Assembly: GCA_947625565.1 (NCBI GenBank)
Contig: CANQOU010000034.1
Span: forward strand, 1 to 10,359
DNA length: 10,359 nt
Reading direction: 5' to 3'
From: an uncultured Clostridia bacterium
Lineage (GTDB): Bacteria > Bacillota > Clostridia > TANB77 > CAG-508
Below the pieces are notes generated by a model. That model ran no database searches. It worked only from the letters and a program-made list of their open reading frames with translations, and was not told where the DNA came from. This document shows, piece by piece, positions 5,887 to 10,359 of this stretch (its first letter is position 1; the number at the start of each line of letters is the position of its first letter). Both the position numbers and the translations under genes were made by a program.

Positions 5887-5942
5887 CGCTTTGGGTTAAA
5901 CTATCATTGAAAGGAAAGATTGATATGTTTAAACCCAAGGCG
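5887..5942 (+). promoter_or_regulatory. Long hairpin covering the splB ribosome binding site and start codon
   Basis: The segment 5887-5901 pairs with 5927-5942 over 15 bp with one bulged A and one G-U pair (core TTGGGTT / AACCCAA). The stem continues with TATCA (5902-5906) against TGATA (5921-5925), leaving a 14-base loop (5907-5920) that holds the SD AAAGGAAAG. The AUG (5925-5927) is buried in the stem. No U-tract follows, so it is not a terminator. The right arm is codons 2-6 of splB. Confidence 0.6.
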
Positions 5943-6923
5943 ATTTATTTTGAAAAAGATATTGTAAATTATGAATTAGGAAAACAATTGATGGAAAAAT
6001 ATAAAGATATTCCAAAATTTGAAATTGAAAATCATAATAATATTGAAGAAATGCGAAAACGTTCAAATAAAGATTTTCCTGATATGAAGCGTAATCTAAT
6101 TATAGGTATTAGAAAAACACATAAATTCGTACCTAATCATAAAACTTCTGATTTTTTAGTTCCATACACTTCTTCAGGTTGTACTGCAGCTTGCATGTAT
6201 TGTTATCTAGTTTGTAATTACAATAAATGTGCATATCTTAGATTATTTGTAAACAGAGAACAAATGCTAGATAAAATTATAAGAACTGCTAATAAATCCG
6301 AAAAAAATTTAACTTTTGAAATTGGTAGTAATAGTGATTTAATTTTAGAAAACACAATTACTAATAATTTGGTGTGGACTATTGAAAATTTTAAAAATAC
6401 TCCAAATGGCTTTCTTACATTTCCAACTAAATTTGATATGGTAGACCCTATCTTACCTCTTGACCATAAAGGAAAAATAACTATTAGAATGAGTGTTAAT
6501 CCAGAAGATATAATCAACAAAGTAGAATTTGGAACTTCACGTTTATCTGGTAGAATTCAAGCAATCAATAAATTGAAAGAAGCAGGTTATCCTATTGGTA
6601 TTTTAATTGCTCCAGTAATTTTTGTAGATAATTGGAAAGAAAAATATTTGGAATTGATTCAGCAATTAAATTCAGAATTATCTGAAAAAGTAAAAAAAGA
6701 TGCATTTTTTGAAATTATTTTTATGACATATAGTTATGTGCATACTAAAATTAACGAAGAAGCTTTCCCAAATGCTATAAATTTATATGATAAAGAAAAA
6801 ATGACTGGTCGTGGTAAAGGAAAATACTGGTATAAAAATGCTTTAAGAGAAGAAGGTGATTTATTCTTTAGAGAACAAATGCATAAATATTTTCCAAATA
6901 ATACTATTGAATATATTGTATAA
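5925..6923 (+). CDS. splB: Spore photoproduct lyase (radical SAM)
   Basis: SplB reverses the spore photoproduct (5-thyminyl-5,6-dihydrothymine) in germinating spores through a 5'-deoxyadenosyl radical. The 332-residue protein matches Bacillus SplB along its whole length (342 residues as I recall). The radical SAM cluster motif is C-x3-C-x2-C (Cys86, Cys90, Cys93) in SSGCTAACMYCYL, with Tyr92 and Tyr94 flanking Cys93 as in SplB. FVNREQ, TKFD, GTSRLSGRIQA and APVIF segments also align. The start ATG (5925) has the SD at about 8 bases; an in-frame TTG at 5907 lies in the same SD region and is less likely. At the place of the hydrogen-donor cysteine (FEASCTSD in Bacillus) this protein has Ser135 (FEIGSNSD). 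No clear promoter is visible; expression may come from upstream or be controlled by the start-site hairpin. Confidence 0.93.
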   Translation: MFKPKAIYFEKDIVNYELGKQLMEKYKDIPKFEIENHNNIEEMRKRSNKDFPDMKRNLIIGIRKTHKFVPNHKTSDFLVPYTSSGCTAACMYCYLVCNYNKCAYLRLFVNREQMLDKIIRTANKSEKNLTFEIGSNSDLILENTITNNLVWTIENFKNTPNGFLTFPTKFDMVDPILPLDHKGKITIRMSVNPEDIINKVEFGTSRLSGRIQAINKLKEAGYPIGILIAPVIFVDNWKEKYLELIQQLNSELSEKVKKDAFFEIIFMTYSYVHTKINEEAFPNAINLYDKEKMTGRGKGKYWYKNALREEGDLFFREQMHKYFPNNTIEYIV

Positions 6924-6929
6924 TTTAAA

Positions 6930-6958
6930 TTGACATAGATTTTCTCTTGTACTATAAT
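6930..6958 (+). promoter_or_regulatory. Consensus sigma-A promoter of the P-type ATPase gene
   Basis: TTGACA (6930-6935) and TATAAT (6953-6958) are both perfect and separated by exactly 17 bases. It begins seven bases after the splB stop. The predicted leader is about 15 bases long and starts at the SD. A promoter this close to consensus implies high constitutive transcription unless a repressor acts. Confidence 0.9.
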
Positions 6959-6979
6959 ATTTTCAAAGGAGATCTATCA

Positions 6980-9331
6980 ATGGACGAAGAAAAATATTCA
7001 GGATTATCTGTAGAAGAAGTTAGAAAAAGAGAAGCACAAAATCTTGTTAATTATGATACTTCTGTTCCTACGAAAAGTATAAAAAGAATTTTATTTGATA
7101 ATTTTTTCACTTTATTTAATTTTTTAAATTTAGCATTAGCAATAGCCATCTTTCTTGTTGGTTCTTACAAAAATATGCTTTTTTTATTAGTTGTAATTAT
7201 AAATACTGCAATCAGTACATTTCAAGAAATCCATGCAAAAAAAGTTATTGATAAGTTGTCTTTTTTAGCTAGTCATAAATCAACTGTTATTAGAAATGGA
7301 AAAAAGCAGGAAATTCCAATTAGTAATATAGTTTTAGATGATATTATTGAGTTTAAAACTGGAAATCAAATTGTAACAGATAGTGTTATTTTAGATGGTT
7401 CTGTTGAAGTAAATGAATCCTTCATTACTGGTGAGCCAGATACTATCTATAAAAATGTCGGTGATATGATACTTTCAGGAAGTTATGTTGTTAGTGGAAA
7501 ATGCATTGCAAGGGTTTCACATATAGGTGAAGATAACTATACTTCTAAAATTTCTGCTGGTAGCAAATATATTAAAAAAATAAATTCAGAAATTATGATT
7601 TCCTTAAAAAAAATCATAAAATGGCTAACATTTACAATTATTCCAATTGGTATTGCATTATTTTTTACACATTATTTTATACAAAATTTAACTATTAAGG
7701 AAACTGTTGTAAAAACTGTTGCAGCTGTTATTGGTATGATACCAGAAGGTCTAGTTCTTTTGACAAGTACCGTTTTGGCTATAAGTGTTATACGTTTATC
7801 AAAATCAAAAGTTCTTGTCCAAGAATTATATTGCATTGAAACTTTAGCTCGTGTAGATACTCTTTGTTTAGATAAAACTGGAACATTGACAGAAGGTATC
7901 ATGGCAGTAAAAAAGATAGTACCAGTAAATATTAGTGAAAAAGATTTTGAAACAATTCTATACAATATTTCAAATTTATCAGAAGATGAAAATACTACTA
8001 TTCAAGCATTGCGTAATTACCAATTTAATTCTGAAGCTAATTGGAAGGCAACTAAAAAAGTTCCATTTTCTTCTCAAGCAAAATGGTCTGGTATTTCTTT
8101 TGCTAATGTTGGTTCATATGTAATTGGAGCTCCAGAGTTCATTTTAGGTAATACATATGATAGTTATAAAAAAGTTTTAGAAAACTATTCTAAAGATTAC
8201 AGAGTAATAGCTGTTGCTCATTCTAAAAATGAATTTATTGATAGTTCTTTACCAAATGATTTAGAATTTATTGGTTTAGTTTGTATTTCAGATAAAATCA
8301 GAAAAGAAGCTAAAGATACGATTTCTTATTTTTATAAAAATTGTGTTGATGTAAAAATTATTTCTGGTGACAATCCAGTTACAGTTTCACAAATTGCAAA
8401 ACAAGTAAAAATAAAAAATTTTGATAATTATATTGATATGTCTAAATTGCCAGAAAATGCTGATTTGAAAGAAATTGCATCAAACTATACTATTTTTGGA
8501 AGAGTTTCTCCTACACAGAAAAAAGAACTTGTCCTAGCTTTACAGTCAGATAACAAAACTGTTGCTATGACTGGCGATGGTGTGAATGATGTTTTAGCTC
8601 TAAAAGCCTCTGATTGTAGTATTGCAATGGCAAATAGTAGTGATGCTACTAAAAATGTTGCTCAATTAGTTTTATTAGATTCTAATTTTGCTTCTATGCC
8701 TAAAATCGTTTTAGAAGGAAGAAGAACTATAAATAATATTCAACGTTCTGCATCTTTATTTTTAGTAAAAACAATATATTCAACCTTACTTGCTTTAATG
8801 TTTTTATTTATAGGACAGGTATATCCTTTCATCCCAATTCAACTAAGTTTAATTAGTTTGGTAACAATTGGAATTCCTTCATTTATATTAGCATTAGAAC
8901 CAAATAAAGAACGTATTCAAGGTGATTTTTTAAGAAATATAATTACTAATGCTCTGCCTACTGGTTTAAGTGTTATTGTAAATGTTTTTGCTTTGGCTAT
9001 TTTAAGACGTTATAATGTAATCCCATATGAGTTTTATCCTAGTTTATGTGTTGTATCTACTGGAATTTGCGGAATTATTTTATTATTTACACTTGCAAAA
9101 TCTAGAAAGACTGAGGATAGTTTTCTACCCTTCTCACCTTTTCGTTTATTACTTGCAATTTTAATGAGTATTTTATTTGCTATTTGTCTTATATATTTTG
9201 ATTGGTGGTTTAATATTGCTCCTTTGAGTCCTATTTTACCATATATTATTAGAGTAATATTTATTTCAATTGTTAATTTTACTTTTTTAACTATTTTGAT
9301 AAAATATTTTAGGAAAACTAAAAATATATAA
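6980..9331 (+). CDS. P-type cation-transporting ATPase, CtpE-like
   Basis: This 783-residue membrane pump couples ATP hydrolysis to cation transport. In order: two N-terminal helices (about 38-75), actuator domain with TGEP (150-153; Glu acts in dephosphorylation), M3-M4 with PEGL (255-258) in MIPEGLVLLTS, the phosphorylation motif DKTGTLT with Asp298, the nucleotide-binding GAPE, the hinge GDGVND (Asp533), and six C-terminal helices containing TIGIPSFILALEPN. There is no N-terminal CxxC metal-binding domain and no CPC in M4, which argues against copper/zinc/cadmium pumps. The M4 and M6 sequences resemble mycobacterial CtpE, linked to calcium, more than MgtA or SERCA; the ion remains inferred. 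The ATG at 6980 is chosen because AAAGGAGA (6965-6972) precedes it; an upstream in-frame TTG overlaps the promoter -10. It is monocistronic with its own terminator. Confidence 0.93.
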   Translation: MDEEKYSGLSVEEVRKREAQNLVNYDTSVPTKSIKRILFDNFFTLFNFLNLALAIAIFLVGSYKNMLFLLVVIINTAISTFQEIHAKKVIDKLSFLASHKSTVIRNGKKQEIPISNIVLDDIIEFKTGNQIVTDSVILDGSVEVNESFITGEPDTIYKNVGDMILSGSYVVSGKCIARVSHIGEDNYTSKISAGSKYIKKINSEIMISLKKIIKWLTFTIIPIGIALFFTHYFIQNLTIKETVVKTVAAVIGMIPEGLVLLTSTVLAISVIRLSKSKVLVQELYCIETLARVDTLCLDKTGTLTEGIMAVKKIVPVNISEKDFETILYNISNLSEDENTTIQALRNYQFNSEANWKATKKVPFSSQAKWSGISFANVGSYVIGAPEFILGNTYDSYKKVLENYSKDYRVIAVAHSKNEFIDSSLPNDLEFIGLVCISDKIRKEAKDTISYFYKNCVDVKIISGDNPVTVSQIAKQVKIKNFDNYIDMSKLPENADLKEIASNYTIFGRVSPTQKKELVLALQSDNKTVAMTGDGVNDVLALKASDCSIAMANSSDATKNVAQLVLLDSNFASMPKIVLEGRRTINNIQRSASLFLVKTIYSTLLALMFLFIGQVYPFIPIQLSLISLVTIGIPSFILALEPNKERIQGDFLRNIITNALPTGLSVIVNVFALAILRRYNVIPYEFYPSLCVVSTGICGIILLFTLAKSRKTEDSFLPFSPFRLLLAILMSILFAICLIYFDWWFNIAPLSPILPYIIRVIFISIVNFTFLTILIKYFRKTKNI

Positions 9332-9375
9332 AAGAGCACTCTTTTAAAGTGCCCTTTTAGACTTTTTCTACTTTT
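9330..9375. terminator. Bidirectional terminator between the ATPase and the SSB-like gene
   Basis: Arms 9330-9340 and 9348-9358 (core GCACT / AGTGC) pair over 11 bp with one A-C mismatch in the plus-strand RNA, which is a G-U pair in the minus-strand RNA. T-rich sequence follows on the plus strand, and TCTTTT with an AT tract follows on the minus strand. The genes converge here with a 50-base gap. Confidence 0.75.
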
Positions 9376-9381
9376 TGGTTA

Positions 9382-10095
9382 TTACTTTTTTTCTATCCAC
9401 ATTGCAGATAATTCATAGGCTTCTTTATACTCCCCTTCATCTGAATCAGGAGAGGTTCTTTTGAAATACATACGGTTTTGTATACTTCCCAAAACTCTTA
9501 CCTCGCTACCGATTTCTAGACTTTTTTTCGCATAAATTGAGCCAATGTTCCAGACAATAGTTGGGATATAGTCAGAAGCATTATAACTTCTATCTACTGC
9601 TACAAATATATCTGTAATTCTCTTTCTACTTAAAGGGGTTATTCTATGTGTTGGTACTTTACAAATTGTCCCTTCTAAGTATGCGATGTTTAAGTTTATT
9701 CCTTCTTGCAGTTTCTCTTCAGTATCACATATATTTATGTGTTTAGGAAATACGAAGAGCATTAAATGCCCTTTTCCATATTCATCTTGAAAATTATGTG
9801 ACCTGAATTCTCCTGCAACTTCGACAAACTTTCCTTTGACATTTTTTTTTCCTTTGGCTTTTAGTTTGTTTCCTGAAACTATAATCGGCACGAAGTATTC
9901 TTGTCCACCTTTTGATAAGGTTCTTATCCGATTTTTGTAGAAATTTTTTTCCCGGATTGTGTGACTATACTTGAATTCGTTTTCAAGTACACCACTTATC
10001 CAAACTTTGTTCCTTTCTCCAAAATAGTAGTTGTGGCCTATTTCCTCTTGATGTAAGATTATCCCCATCTCTCTGATGTCAAATATTGTTTTCAT
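9382..10095 (-). CDS. Tandem OB-fold, SSB-like protein
   Basis: This 237-residue protein appears to contain two OB-folds, the fold of single-stranded DNA-binding proteins. The first spans about 28-122 (VWISGVLENEF; VEVAGEFRSHN; HLMLFVF) and the second about 132-235 (NIAYLEGTICKVP; DIFVAVDRS; SEVRVLGSIQNR), each with the SSB-style beta-strand pattern. Such double-OB proteins occur in Clostridia beside a canonical SSB, as far as I recall. It lacks the acidic Asp-Asp-x-Pro-Phe tip by which SSB recruits partners; it ends AMWIEKK. The likely role is binding single-stranded DNA in replication, repair or plasmid/phage biology, but this is inferred from fold alone. ATG 10093-10095 follows AGGAGAGG; promoter and a leader of about 120 bases lie upstream. 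A mini-ORF may overlap the start (ATGA). Confidence 0.72.
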   Translation of the reverse strand: MKTIFDIREMGIILHQEEIGHNYYFGERNKVWISGVLENEFKYSHTIREKNFYKNRIRTLSKGGQEYFVPIIVSGNKLKAKGKKNVKGKFVEVAGEFRSHNFQDEYGKGHLMLFVFPKHINICDTEEKLQEGINLNIAYLEGTICKVPTHRITPLSRKRITDIFVAVDRSYNASDYIPTIVWNIGSIYAKKSLEIGSEVRVLGSIQNRMYFKRTSPDSDEGEYKEAYELSAMWIEKK

Positions 10096-10184
10096 TTTTC
10101 CTCTCCTTTTTTTGTCTTTTGATTTTGTAGAAAAAGTCCTAAATTGTTTACAGATACAAATTCTGCATCTTTGATAAAATTCAG
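10092..10184 (-). CDS. Possible leader mini-ORF overlapping the SSB-like gene (30 codons, CTG start)
   Basis: A 30-codon frame begins at CTG (10182-10184), six bases after a good AAGGAG (10191-10196), and its TGA overlaps the ATG of the SSB-like gene as ATGA, the classic translational-coupling geometry. The peptide begins (M)NFIKDAEFVSVNNLGLFLQ and ends in a lysine/glutamate-rich tail. CTG is a poor start codon and no ATG, GTG or TTG lies nearby in frame. It may be a leader peptide, a gene with a mutated start, or chance. I do not recognise the sequence. Confidence 0.33.
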   Translation of the reverse strand: MNFIKDAEFVSVNNLGLFLQNQKTKKGEEK

Positions 10185-10216
10185 GTATTACTCCTTCATT
10201 TTACATATAAACAATT
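10142..10216 (-). promoter_or_regulatory. Structured 5' leader of the SSB-like gene
   Basis: The nine bases AATTGTTTA (minus strand, 10216-10208) are perfectly complementary to TAAACAATT (10150-10142), closing a 57-base loop. The first arm begins at the predicted transcription start. The loop holds the AAGGAG and CTG of the mini-ORF and a small internal hairpin (about 10152-10170, AGATGC/GTATCT). No known riboswitch class is recognisable. Confidence 0.4.
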
Positions 10217-10223
10217 CATATAT

Positions 10224-10252
10224 ATTATACCATTTTTTAGAGCGTCTGTAAA
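10224..10252 (-). promoter_or_regulatory. Sigma-A promoter of the SSB-like gene
   Basis: On the minus strand TTTACA (10247-10252) and a perfect TATAAT (10224-10229) are separated by 17 bases. Transcription would start near 10217, giving a leader of about 120 bases before the ATG. Confidence 0.8.
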
Positions 10253-10282
10253 GTTATGTAAAATATATAAAAAAGACCTTAT

Positions 10283-10326
10283 TGAAGTGAACCCCAAAAA
10301 TGTTCACTAAATAAAAAAGGACTTTT
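10283..10326 (-). mobile_element. Possible terminus of an IS3/IS150-type insertion sequence
   Basis: Read on the minus strand this segment contains ATTTTTGGGGTTCACTTCA, close in layout to the ends of IS150-group elements, which typically carry a TTTTTGGGGTCAG-like block and finish with CA. The outer end would be at about 10283. AGTGAAC (10286-10292) and GTTCACT (10302-10308) form a perfect 7-bp inverted repeat within it, and partly paired flanks (10272-10281 and 10317-10326) extend it. The rest of the element and any transposase would lie beyond the right edge, so this rests on memory of IS ends alone. Confidence 0.33.
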
Positions 10327-10357
10327 AGAAGAAATAGAAAAATTTTCTATTTCTTCT
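10327..10357. repeat. Perfect 15-bp palindrome, probable terminator, at the right edge
   Basis: The arms 10327-10341 (AGAAGAAATAGAAAA) and 10343-10357 are perfectly complementary around a single base. On the minus strand the stem is followed by AAAAGTCC and then six T residues, so it may end transcription of a gene entering from the right. It contains few G-C pairs, which makes it a weak terminator on its own. Confidence 0.55.
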
Positions 10358-10359
10358 TA

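Noticed and set aside
5855..5887. GAATAAA/TTTATTC inverted repeat after the bactofilin-like gene as a terminator
   Set aside because: The stem is nearly all A-T with a long loop and no T-run, so it would be too weak.
9034..9339. A 101-codon minus-strand frame at the end of the ATPase gene
   Set aside because: Antisense to well-conserved membrane helices of the ATPase, and it runs through the terminator; no SD.

Overview
This window is very AT-rich (roughly a quarter to 30% G+C by eye), has dense genes with strong AAGGAGG-type ribosome binding sites, and carries sporulation and spore-repair genes (a SpoVM-like micro-protein and spore photoproduct lyase). It also has the tig-clpP pair, a cysteine-bearing L28 protein and a tandem OB-fold SSB-like protein. 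Together these point to a spore-forming, low-GC Firmicute of the class Clostridia, probably anaerobic. Species cannot be told from the sequence.

Layout. 1-1802 (minus): trigger factor followed by ClpP, the latter cut by the left edge; this is the usual Firmicute protein-quality-control pair. 1803-1964: divergent promoters for tig and rpmB. 1965-2162 (plus): rpmB. 2193-3284 (minus): an integral-membrane acyltransferase, convergent with rpmB and sharing a terminator that overlaps its stop codon. 3406-3645 (minus): two tiny, well-spaced ORFs with excellent ribosome binding sites. The second is a convincing SpoVM-like peptide; the first is a 49-residue hydrophobic protein. As far as I recall, spoVM lies next to rpmB in Bacillus, so their closeness here fits. 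3716-4582 (plus): nth (endonuclease III), broken by one extra base, and a TTG-initiated cysteine-rich mini-protein. 4588-5860 (plus): a secreted/membrane bactofilin-like beta-repeat protein, also broken by a frameshift. 5925-6923 (plus): splB. 6930-9331 (plus): a CtpE-like P-type cation ATPase behind a perfect sigma-A promoter. 9382-10095 (minus): a tandem OB-fold SSB-like protein with a structured leader that may hold a CTG-started mini-ORF. 10283-10359: a possible IS3-type insertion-sequence end and a long palindrome running to the right edge.

The central part reads as a DNA-repair and spore-maintenance neighbourhood: nth removes oxidised bases, splB reverses spore photoproduct at germination, and the SpoVM-like peptide would anchor the spore coat. 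I see no CRISPR array, phage module, toxin-antitoxin or defence island, and no wholly new system that I can defend. The most interesting signals are small: the unannotated SpoVM-like ORF pair; a 20-bp imperfect hairpin that places the splB ribosome binding site in its loop and its AUG in its stem, using unusually GC-rich codons; a serine in SplB where the hydrogen-donor cysteine is expected; two frameshifted genes within 0.9 kb; and the leader of the SSB-like gene.
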